Assembly: GCA_039934375.1 (NCBI GenBank)
Contig: JBDTMH010000254.1
Location: 1-6,331, forward strand
Direction of reading: 5' to 3'
Length of the DNA: 6,331 nucleotides
Source: CAISIP01 sp039934375
Lineage (GTDB): Bacteria > Pseudomonadota > Gammaproteobacteria > Burkholderiales > Burkholderiaceae_C
The position numbers were made by a program, and so were the translations under genes. The notes beneath the pieces were generated by a model. It had not been told where the DNA came from and searched no databases. It worked only from the letters and a program-made list of their open reading frames with translations. How positions within the stretch are numbered: position 1 is the first letter of the stretch; every line of letters begins with the position of its first letter. Shown here piece by piece: positions 1 to 5,539 of this stretch.

Positions 1-362
1 ATGTTGTCGAGCACGCTGAATGCCGAGAACAACGCGCCATGCTGGAACAACATGCCGACCCGGCTGGCCGCGCCGAAATCCGAAAGTTGCGCCGCCGGAC
101 GGCCGAGCACACTGACACTGCCGCGGGTCGGAACCTCCAGACCCAGGATCGTGCGCAGCATCACGGTCTTGCCGCTGCCCGATCCGCCCACCAGCGAGAC
201 GAGTTCGCCACGTTCGATGCGCAGATTCAAGTCCTGGTGGACGACGATCTCGCGCCCGGCAACGCGGAACATCGACCATAAATGGTGGATCTCGACCACA
301 CCCGGCACAGTGGCTTCGGCCTGCGTGGGGACCTCGTACGGTTGCGCGTAAGGTGGATTCAC
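1..362 (-). CDS. ABC transporter ATP-binding protein, MCE/Mla (MlaF-like) type, N-terminal part
   Basis: This is the nucleotide-binding subunit of a lipid ABC transporter, expected on the cytoplasmic face bound to the permease encoded just upstream. About 120 codons are inside the window and the gene runs off the left edge. The N-terminal leader is Pro-rich (starting MNPPYAQPYEVPTQ). Then come a first beta-strand region (VVEIHHLWSMF), the Walker A motif GGSGSGKT near residues 60-67, and the Q-loop region MLFQHGALFSAFSVLDN near residues 103-119, which is typical of MlaF-family ATPases. Signature motif, Walker B and H-loop lie outside. I chose the GTG at 362-360 because it follows GGAGG by 7 bases and its GTGA overlaps the stop of the preceding small ORF; no in-frame ATG lies between it and the conserved region. 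The assignment to the MCE-type family is firm; the exact substrate is not known. Confidence 0.9.
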   Translation of the reverse strand, partial: MNPPYAQPYEVPTQAEATVPGVVEIHHLWSMFRVAGREIVVHQDLNLRIERGELVSLVGGSGSGKTVMLRTILGLEVPTRGSVSVLGRPAAQLSDFGAASRVGMLFQHGALFSAFSVLDN

Positions 363-481
363 AAGGCGACCTCCGTGCTACGCACTGCGGGATTCGCCTT
401 GGGAGCGGCCCGGCGGCTCACTTGACGACCCTCCGTGCTACGCACTGCGGGATTCGCCTTGGGAGCGGCCCGGCGGCTCAT
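359..481 (-). CDS. Small ORF (40 aa) made of two tandem 20-residue repeats
   Basis: I do not recognise a family for this ORF. It encodes two copies of the stretch SRRAAPKANPAVRSTE, joined by GRQV and ending in VAL. The peptide is basic (nine Arg/Lys against two Glu) and rich in Ala and Pro, with no signal peptide or membrane segment. The ATG at 481-479 overlaps the permease stop as ATGA and lies 9 bases after AAGGA (491-495) in the permease 3' end. The TGA stop at 361-359 overlaps the ATPase start as GTGA. A second possible start, GTG at 421, has its own GGAGG 8 bases upstream and would give only the last 20 residues. The ORF consists entirely of the two DNA repeat units. It may therefore be a translated linker that keeps ribosomes moving from permease to ATPase, with no function for the peptide itself. 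That it can be translated is well supported by the signals; that the product matters is uncertain. Confidence 0.5.
   Translation of the reverse strand: MSRRAAPKANPAVRSTEGRQVSRRAAPKANPAVRSTEVAL
370..374 (-). promoter_or_regulatory. Shine-Dalgarno GGAGG for the ABC ATPase, located inside the repeat unit
   Basis: On the minus strand GGAGG lies 7 bases before the GTG at 362. This decides the ATPase start. The motif belongs to the end of the downstream repeat unit, so the inserted repeat, not the native sequence, supplies the ribosome binding site. The same GGAGG occurs in the other unit (430-434), 8 bases before the GTG at 421. Confidence 0.8.
370..420 (-). repeat. Tandem repeat unit B (second in reading direction), identical to 430-480
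   Basis: This is the second exact copy of the 51-base unit. Its leading TGA (420-418) overlaps a GTG (421-419), and its trailing GGAGG (374-370) precedes the GTG of the ATPase. The same inverted repeats recur at 375-385 and 403-419. The linker after the unit (369-363) is one base shorter than in unit A, which puts the ATPase start in a different frame from the small ORF and creates the GTGA stop/start overlap. I see no further copy elsewhere in the window. Confidence 0.9.
430..480 (-). repeat. Tandem repeat unit A (first in reading direction), identical to 370-420
   Basis: These 51 bases are identical to 370-420 at an exact 60-base period. In minus orientation the unit starts with TGAGCCGCC, where the TGA is the permease stop codon, and ends with GCACGGAGG, a Shine-Dalgarno sequence. 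It contains two short inverted repeats: GTGC/GCAC with a 3-base loop (435-445), and GAGC/GCTC around a GC-rich core (463-479). This unit has GGAGGG where the other has GGAGG, giving a 60-base step to the next start, so the reading frame continues through it. Confidence 0.9.
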
Positions 482-1608
482 ATTCCCACGTCCTTGAAGA
501 CCACGGCGAACAGGGCGTCGACCAGGATCACGACGGTGATCGACGATACGACCGAGGCGGTCGTGCCTTCGCCCAGGCTTTCGGTATTGGGCTTGATGCG
601 CAGCCCGTAATGGCAACCGACCAGCGCAATCAGTACGCCAAACACCATGGCCTTGCTCATGGCCAGCGTCAGGTTCGCGACTTCGACCGTGGCGGGCAGC
701 GCAGAGATGAAATATGCCGGCGTAATGCCCATGGCCAGATCGGCAGAAAGGATGCCTCCCAGCAGCGCCGCCAGCGTGGTCCAGACCGTGATCAGCGGCA
801 TCGCGATAGCCATCGCGATGGCGCGCGGCATCACCAGCCGGTAGCCCTGCGCGATCCCCATGACGCGCATCGCGTCGAGCTCCTCGGTAACCCGCATGAC
901 ACCGATCTGCGCGGTAATCGACGAGCCCGATCGCCCGGCAATCAGGATCGCCGCCAGCACCGGTGCCAGTTCTCGGATCAGCGCAATGCCCAGCACGTCG
1001 ACGATGAATGCGTCGGCGCCAAACTTGCGCAGTTGCTGCGACATCAAATAAGCCAGCACGACACCGATCAGGAAGCCAACCAGCGCTGTGATCGGCAAGG
1101 CTGTCGCGCCAATGCGGTACAGCTGACCGGAGACGTCGCGCCAGGGGCCCTGCCGTGGCGCGCGCAGCAGGCGACCGACGTCGAGCAGCAATTGGCCGAT
1201 CAGCGCCACCAGGTCGCGCACATGGTCGACCACCTGGTAAACCATTTCTCCCAGCCGCAGAAAGCGCTGCTTGGGCGTCAATGGCTGGGCCGACGGCGGC
1301 GCCACGGAAAATCGCGCGACCCGGTCAAGCATGGCACGCTGTGCCGGCAAGGATTGCACCTGGGTCGGCCATTGCTGGCCCCAGGCATTCCACAGGACCT
1401 GCGCGCCGGTGTGGTCCATGCGGTCCAGCGAACGCAGGTCCCAGCGCGCCTGCGCCCGTTCCTGTGGCGCAATGCTGTCCATGAGCCGTGACAGGTTCTG
1501 CCAGACACCGGGCTGGGCCAAGGCGGCGGCCGACCAGCTGCCGACCAAGGTCAGCTGCCGGCCGTCCGGGCCGGCCTGGCTGTCGATAAGCGGACGGGTT
1601 TCATCCAT
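478..1608 (-). CDS. MlaE-family lipid ABC transporter permease with fused N-terminal STAS domain
   Basis: This is an inner-membrane permease of the MCE/Mla class, which moves phospholipids or related lipids between the inner and outer membranes. Residues about 15-105 form a STAS (MlaB-like) domain; the DLRSLDRMDHTGAQVLW stretch (57-73) matches its conserved strand-loop-helix. Residues about 115-376 are the MlaE domain: a long amphipathic N-terminal helix, then hydrophobic segments near 168-190, 205-225, 265-290, 315-333 and 352-372. It carries the family hallmark RELAPVLAAILIAGRSGS (212-229) followed by MRVTEELDAMRVMG (238-251). The 376-aa start at ATG 1608 is chosen; a TTG at 1680 would add 24 residues that do not look like the family, and neither start has a strong Shine-Dalgarno. 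The protein ends in the usual VFKDVGI, so the repeat next to it has not altered its C terminus. The ATPase follows downstream after the repeat array. The symbol is left empty because a classical mlaE may exist elsewhere in the genome. Confidence 0.92.
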   Translation of the reverse strand: MDETRPLIDSQAGPDGRQLTLVGSWSAAALAQPGVWQNLSRLMDSIAPQERAQARWDLRSLDRMDHTGAQVLWNAWGQQWPTQVQSLPAQRAMLDRVARFSVAPPSAQPLTPKQRFLRLGEMVYQVVDHVRDLVALIGQLLLDVGRLLRAPRQGPWRDVSGQLYRIGATALPITALVGFLIGVVLAYLMSQQLRKFGADAFIVDVLGIALIRELAPVLAAILIAGRSGSSITAQIGVMRVTEELDAMRVMGIAQGYRLVMPRAIAMAIAMPLITVWTTLAALLGGILSADLAMGITPAYFISALPATVEVANLTLAMSKAMVFGVLIALVGCHYGLRIKPNTESLGEGTTASVVSSITVVILVDALFAVVFKDVGI

Positions 1609-1904
1609 GGTGGGAACAGGGCCGATCAAGCGGTTTTGCTGCAAACTGATGCCTTGCGATAGTACCCGCACAATATGCAAGGGCTGGCACTGTCCGGCAG
1701 CGCGGGCGTTCGATCCTCACCGGGGGTAAATCCCGATAGCCGTACACGGGATCGGCAACTACAGTGGATGCACTCGAAAGGCGTCGTTTCCGGCGACCTG
1801 AATGAGGACCCTGGAGACGACAACAATACGGTGGCCACCCTTGGTGGCACCACCCGAAAAAGGCGCTGGCAACCCCAGCGCCTTTTTCGTGTTCGGCAGC
1901 GAAA
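1609..1904. other. Intergenic stretch between mrdA and the transporter operon, no gene seen
   Basis: No reading frame here has a Shine-Dalgarno or a recognisable product. Apart from the mrdA terminator, it holds small inverted repeats: 1730-1735 with 1747-1752 (ATCCCG/CGGGAT, 11-base loop), 1783-1786 with 1794-1797 (GTCG/CGAC), and 1834-1839 with 1843-1848 (GCCACC/GGTGGC, 3-base loop). It should contain the promoter and leader of the permease operon on the minus strand, but I find no convincing -35/-10 pair. Because the terminator works in both directions, a plus-strand transcript of roughly 220 bases ending at it is conceivable; it does not match any RNA family I know. Confidence 0.5.
1856..1888 (-). 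terminator. Bidirectional Rho-independent terminator after mrdA
   Basis: Left arm 1856-1869 (GAAAAAGGCGCTGG) and right arm 1875-1888 pair perfectly over 14 bp around a 5-base loop. On the minus strand the GC-rich core is followed by five T, 16 bases past the mrdA stop, so it ends the mre-mrd operon. The plus strand also has five T after the core, so it can stop transcription coming from the other side. Confidence 0.9.
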
Positions 1905-3851
1905 TCAGGGCGCCGCGCCCGGCCACGGCATGTCGGCCAGCTGGCGCGGCTTGCCGATCGGCGGGCCAGTGTGACCGAGGCGCGTCGCGGTGATGTCTTC
2001 CTCACTCGGATATTGGCCGAGCAGCCAGTAGTCGAACACCCTGCGCGCGATCGGAGCTGCCGCCGCGGCACCGAAACCGGCGTTTTCGACAATCACGGCC
2101 ACCGCGATCTTCGGGTCGTCGGCCGGCGCATAGGCCATGTACAAGGCGTGGTCGCGCCGGCGTTCCTCCATCTTGGAGGCGTTGTATCTGGCGCCGGCAG
2201 CGATACCGACGGCCTGCGCCGTTCCGGTCTTTCCCGCCGACGCATACGGCGTGCCGATAAACACCCGACTCGAGGTGCCGTCGGTGGCCACCGCCATCAG
2301 GGCGCTCTTGACGATCGCCAGATTGTTGGCACTGAAACCCAGGTCCTGCGCGGGTGCCGGCGCCACCGGTACGCGCTGGCGGTGCAGCGGCTCCTGGGTT
2401 GCGATGACGACCTGCGGCTTGTGCTTGATTCCGTTGTTGGCCAGCGTCGCGGTCGCCTGCGCAAGTTGCAACATGGTGAACGCGTTGTAGCCCTGGCCGA
2501 TTCCCAGCGAGATGGTCTCGCCGGCGTACCACTTCTGCTGGTCGGCCCGCTTGTAGTAGCCGGCTTTCCAGGCCTTGCTGGGCAATACGCCACGCGACTC
2601 GCCCTGGATATCGATGCCCGTGATCTGCCCAAAGCCCAGTGGTGCCATGAAGTCGTGAATGGTATCGACACCCAGATCGTTGGCCAGCGAGTAAAAGTAG
2701 ACGTTGCTCGACTTGACAATGGCCGCGCGCATATCGACCGGTCCCAGTGGTTCACCATGGCTGCGGAACTGGTGTCCAGCAAAGGTCCAGACGCCGTTGT
2801 CCTGGATGATGACACTGGGCGAGCGTGTGCCAGTCTGCAGTGCCGCCATCGCCATGAACGGCTTGTAGGTCGAGCCCGGCGGATAGGTGCCGCGCAGGGC
2901 CCGGTTCAACAATGGCTTGTCGATCGACTCGTTCAAGGCCTGCCAGCTCTCGTAGTCGATACCGTCGACAAACAAATTGGGGTCAAACGTGGGTTTGCTC
3001 ACCAGGGCCAGCACCTCGCCCGTCTTGGGGTCAAGGGCCACCAACGCGCCACGGCGGTCCCCGTATAGTTCCTCGACCAGCTTCTGCAGCCGGATGTCGA
3101 TCGACAGCACCACGGTATCGCCGGGCGTTGACGGAATGCTGGAGAGCTTGCGCACCGCCCGCCCGCCCGCCGAGGTCTCGACCGAGTCGACACCGGTGAT
3201 GCCATGGAGCTGGCGCTCGTAACTCTGCTCCACGCCAAGTTTGCCGATGTATTCAGTGCCACGGTAGTTGGCCGCGTCCTCCGAGTCGTCCAGCCGATCC
3301 TTCTCGTTTCTGTTGATGCGCCCGATGTAGCCGATCACATGGCTTGCCAGATCGCCATACGGGTAATTGCGGAATAGCCGGGCCTTGAGCTCGACACCGG
3401 CAAACTGGTATCGCCGGGCGGCAAATCGCGCCACCTCATCGTCATTGAGCTTGGTGCGGATGGGCAAGGACTCGAAACTGCGCGATTCCTCCTGCAACTT
3501 CTTGAACCGGCGCCGATCGCGCGACGTGATTTCTACCACTTGCGCCAGGGCGTCGATGGTCTTGTCGAGATCCGCCACCCGCGATGGCGTGATCTCCAAC
3601 GTGTAGGCCGAATAATTGTTGGCCAGCACGATGCCGTTGCGGTCCAGAATCTGGCCGCGGTTCGGCACCACAGGAACCACCGCGGTGCGATTGCTCTCGG
3701 CCTGCGCCCGCAAGTCGTCGTAACGCACCACCTGCAACACCACCAGGCGGCCCACCAGTACCAGGAAACACAGCAGGACGACGATTCCCACCACCAATAC
3801 GCGCAGGCGAAAGCGGGCCAGATCGGCTTGTACGTTGCGCAGTTCGGTCAT
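1905..3851 (-). CDS. mrdA: Penicillin-binding protein 2 (peptidoglycan D,D-transpeptidase)
   Basis: PBP2 is the class B transpeptidase of the elongation machinery; it cross-links lateral-wall peptidoglycan in the periplasm and is the target of mecillinam-type beta-lactams. The 648-aa length fits the family (E. coli about 633). A short cytoplasmic N terminus and one membrane anchor (about residues 17-41) are followed by the pedestal domain, including the NRGQILDRNG motif (64-73), and then the transpeptidase domain. All three active-site motifs are present: S327-T-Y-K330 with the nucleophilic serine, S381-S-N383, and K541-T-G543. The tail after about residue 612 is polar. The start at ATG 3851 lies 43 bases after mreD; GGAG is upstream at a rather long spacing of about 11 bases. 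It is the last gene of the mreBCD-mrdA operon, with a terminator directly behind it and no rodA following. Confidence 0.97.
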   Translation of the reverse strand: MTELRNVQADLARFRLRVLVVGIVVLLCFLVLVGRLVVLQVVRYDDLRAQAESNRTAVVPVVPNRGQILDRNGIVLANNYSAYTLEITPSRVADLDKTIDALAQVVEITSRDRRRFKKLQEESRSFESLPIRTKLNDDEVARFAARRYQFAGVELKARLFRNYPYGDLASHVIGYIGRINRNEKDRLDDSEDAANYRGTEYIGKLGVEQSYERQLHGITGVDSVETSAGGRAVRKLSSIPSTPGDTVVLSIDIRLQKLVEELYGDRRGALVALDPKTGEVLALVSKPTFDPNLFVDGIDYESWQALNESIDKPLLNRALRGTYPPGSTYKPFMAMAALQTGTRSPSVIIQDNGVWTFAGHQFRSHGEPLGPVDMRAAIVKSSNVYFYSLANDLGVDTIHDFMAPLGFGQITGIDIQGESRGVLPSKAWKAGYYKRADQQKWYAGETISLGIGQGYNAFTMLQLAQATATLANNGIKHKPQVVIATQEPLHRQRVPVAPAPAQDLGFSANNLAIVKSALMAVATDGTSSRVFIGTPYASAGKTGTAQAVGIAAGARYNASKMEERRRDHALYMAYAPADDPKIAVAVIVENAGFGAAAAAPIARRVFDYWLLGQYPSEEDITATRLGHTGPPIGKPRQLADMPWPGAAP

Positions 3852-3894
3852 CTCGGGCTTGTCTCCACGAATCCGGTTCAGGCGTGCCTGTGCT

Positions 3895-4425
3895 TCACAA
3901 CGGCCGGTTGGCGTCCGGGTCGGGGGCGCGGCGCTGCGGCGCCAGCAACATCACGCTGGCAACCGGCCACAGCAGCGCCTCGATCACCGGCGACAGAAAA
4001 ATGCTCAAACCCGGGAAGTCGCCGCCGGCCAGCATCTTGACGGCCAGGCTGATCAGTTGCGCCACCACAAACAAGGGTAGCACCTGAACCGACTGTGACG
4101 GCACCGAAAACCACAACAGTCGACGGTGAATGGTGATGGCCAGAAAGCTCAGCACGGTATAAGCCAACGCGTTGGCCCCCATCAGCCCGGCCTGGTGCAC
4201 ATCCATGAACAGGCCAAAGATGAAGGCTACACCGATGCCCACCCGCAATGGCTGGTGCACGCTCCAGAACACCAGCACCAGCGCCAGGATATCGGGAATC
4301 CATGGCGCGCGACCCCACAAGCCGATGTTCTGCAGCATGTTGAGCAGCAAAGCGGCCAGCAAGCTGCCCCAGATGAACAGTGGGTTGGCCGGCAATAGCA
4401 GTTGCTGGCCCCGGCGCATCATCAT
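3895..4425 (-). CDS. mreD: Rod shape-determining protein MreD
   Basis: MreD is a small inner-membrane protein that works with MreC to link MreB filaments to the wall-synthesis enzymes. The 176-aa protein is strongly hydrophobic, with likely membrane segments near residues 17-33, 43-56, 62-75, 84-98, 115-131 and 145-161. The family signature is visible at 71-89 (GLFMDVHQAG...GANALAY). The start region encodes three consecutive Met codons (4425, 4422, 4419); the first is taken because GGGAG lies 7 bases before it. It sits 25 bases after mreC and 43 bases before mrdA, which indicates one transcript. The C-terminal tail (PQRRAPDPDANRPL) is polar and probably cytoplasmic. Confidence 0.95.
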   Translation of the reverse strand: MMMRRGQQLLLPANPLFIWGSLLAALLLNMLQNIGLWGRAPWIPDILALVLVFWSVHQPLRVGIGVAFIFGLFMDVHQAGLMGANALAYTVLSFLAITIHRRLLWFSVPSQSVQVLPLFVVAQLISLAVKMLAGGDFPGLSIFLSPVIEALLWPVASVMLLAPQRRAPDPDANRPL

Positions 4426-4432
4426 GTCAAGT

Positions 4433-4437
4433 CTCCC
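4433..4437 (-). promoter_or_regulatory. Shine-Dalgarno of mreD
   Basis: GGGAG on the minus strand, 7 bases before the first of three consecutive ATG codons. It lies in the 25-base gap after mreC and selects ATG 4425 as the most likely start. Confidence 0.65.
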
Positions 4438-4450
4438 ATCCTGTGAGTTT

Positions 4451-5365
4451 TCAAGGACGGACCGTCCGCGCGAAGGCTGGAACGGAGTCTTCGGGGCGGG
4501 CCTCGATCTGGCTGTTTACCGGCCGCAGCACCATGACATGGCTGATACCCCGCACCTGTGCCAGCGGCGTCAGGCTGATGCGCGCAAACACGGATTCGCT
4601 GCGCCGCTGCACCTGGTTAACCCGCGCCACCGCCAGTCCGGGCGGATACACGCCATCGACACCGCTGGTGGAGAGCATGTCGCCAACCAACACGTCGGTA
4701 TCGGCCGGCGTGAAGCGCAGCTCAAGCCCACTGGAGGCTGCGGTCAGGTCGCCGAATGCGACTCCGCGAACACCGGTGCGCGTGTTCAGCACCGGTATCG
4801 CCTGATCGCCGTCGGTGATCAGCGTGACCTCGCTGGTCGGCCCGTAAACCCGGGTCACCTGGCCCAACACTCCGAAGGCATCGATCACCGGCGAACCGGC
4901 GACAACGCCGTGCAAGGTGCCGCGGTCGATGACGATCTTGCGACTGAACGGATCGGCCGCGTCATACAGCACTTGAGCCGCCATCGACGGTGCCGTGATC
5001 CGTTGGCGCAAGGCCAGCAACTGGCGCAGGCGCTCGTTTTCGAGCAGCAACTGATCGACCTCCTGGGATTTGACTGACTGGAGTGCCAGCGTCACCCGCA
5101 TGGCCTCGGTGCTGGCCTCGGCCGATGCCAGGCTCTGGAAATAGCCTGAGCCGCCGCGCACCCAGATGACCGGCTGCAGCACCAGCCACTGGACCGGGTA
5201 CAGAACTTCGGCAATGGCGGCACGCAGTGGGCGCACGAAGCTATAGCGGACATCGGCGACCATCATGAACAAGGCCAGTGCGCTGCACAGCGTGAGCTTG
5301 GACAACGCCGACAAACCCTGGCGAAACAGGGGTGGCGGTGTTCTGTCGAGGGTTCCAAGCGGCAT
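4451..5365 (-). CDS. mreC: Rod shape-determining protein MreC
   Basis: MreC is a bitopic inner-membrane protein whose periplasmic part activates PBP2 and connects it with MreB and MreD. In this 304-aa protein a short cytoplasmic N terminus precedes one membrane helix (about residues 22-38). A helical region that is probably coiled coil follows (about 80-120, ending LLLENERLRQLLALRQ), and then the two beta-barrel domains (about 125-282). Family hallmarks are the SRKIVIDRGTLHGV and GSPVIDAFGVLGQV stretches (141-170) and STSGVDGVYPPGLAVARV (232-249). The C-terminal 20 residues are polar. The start at ATG 5365 fits the family's N terminus, although the Shine-Dalgarno is weak. The gene follows mreB after a 174-base gap and precedes mreD by 25 bases. 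Confidence 0.96.
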   Translation of the reverse strand: MPLGTLDRTPPPLFRQGLSALSKLTLCSALALFMMVADVRYSFVRPLRAAIAEVLYPVQWLVLQPVIWVRGGSGYFQSLASAEASTEAMRVTLALQSVKSQEVDQLLLENERLRQLLALRQRITAPSMAAQVLYDAADPFSRKIVIDRGTLHGVVAGSPVIDAFGVLGQVTRVYGPTSEVTLITDGDQAIPVLNTRTGVRGVAFGDLTAASSGLELRFTPADTDVLVGDMLSTSGVDGVYPPGLAVARVNQVQRRSESVFARISLTPLAQVRGISHVMVLRPVNSQIEARPEDSVPAFARTVRP

Positions 5366-5464
5366 GGCGGCCTATTGTCTCTTGTCCGGGCCGGCCGGAT
5401 CGACCGAAACCCGAAGAAGGTCACGATTGGGCGGGCTTCGAAGCAATGCGCCGACTCCGTGCGC

Positions 5465-5486
5465 GGCCGGGATCCGACATCCGGCC
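5465..5486 (-). other. Strong hairpin in the mreB-mreC spacer
   Basis: GGCCGG-G-AT (5465-5473) pairs with ATCCGGCC (5479-5486): 8 bp with one bulged base and a 5-base loop. No T-tract follows on the minus strand, so it is not a standard terminator. In this position it could set the ratio of mreB to mreCD-mrdA mRNA by partial termination, processing, or protection of the mreB 3' end. The remainder of the 174-base spacer (5366-5539) has no ORF of note. The palindrome GCGGCGCCGC just after the mreB stop is a second possible stem. Confidence 0.45.
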
Positions 5487-5539
5487 CTTGCAGCGCCTGG
5501 GCAGGATCGGCGCGTCAACCGCGGCGCCGCCGCTGCAGC

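Noticed and set aside
1..351. Plus-strand ORF at the left edge
   Set aside because: The minus strand here encodes the Walker A and Q-loop of an ABC ATPase, so the plus frame is an antisense shadow.
370..480. CRISPR array
   Set aside because: There are only two copies with 9 bases between them, no spacer-length unique sequence, and no cas genes. The unit is tied to start and stop codons instead.
359..616. Full 85-codon minus-strand frame extending upstream of the 40-aa peptide
   Set aside because: The upstream half overlaps the conserved C-terminal membrane part of the permease in another frame. Only the part from ATG 481 has placed start signals.
610..1491. Plus-strand open frame of 293 codons opposite the permease
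   Set aside because: It is a shadow of the permease gene: composition rich in Arg, Gln and His, no domain, no Shine-Dalgarno.
1636..1663. Plus-strand promoter TTGCTG - 16 bases - GATAGT
   Set aside because: Only partial matches to both sigma-70 boxes, and no gene downstream on that strand. Kept only as a hint in the small RNA question.
1609..1680. TTG start at 1680 that would extend the permease by 24 residues
   Set aside because: The extra residues do not resemble the family N terminus, TTG is rare, and no Shine-Dalgarno precedes it. ATG 1608 gives the usual length.
1708..1716. tRNA-like T-loop GTTCGATCC
   Set aside because: The flanking bases do not form a T stem, and no acceptor stem, D arm or anticodon arm can be drawn around it.
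1971..3068. Plus-strand open frame of 365 codons opposite mrdA
   Set aside because: It lies fully antisense to mrdA, whose three catalytic motifs are intact. The antisense product has no recognisable motif, and long antisense frames are expected in high-GC genes.
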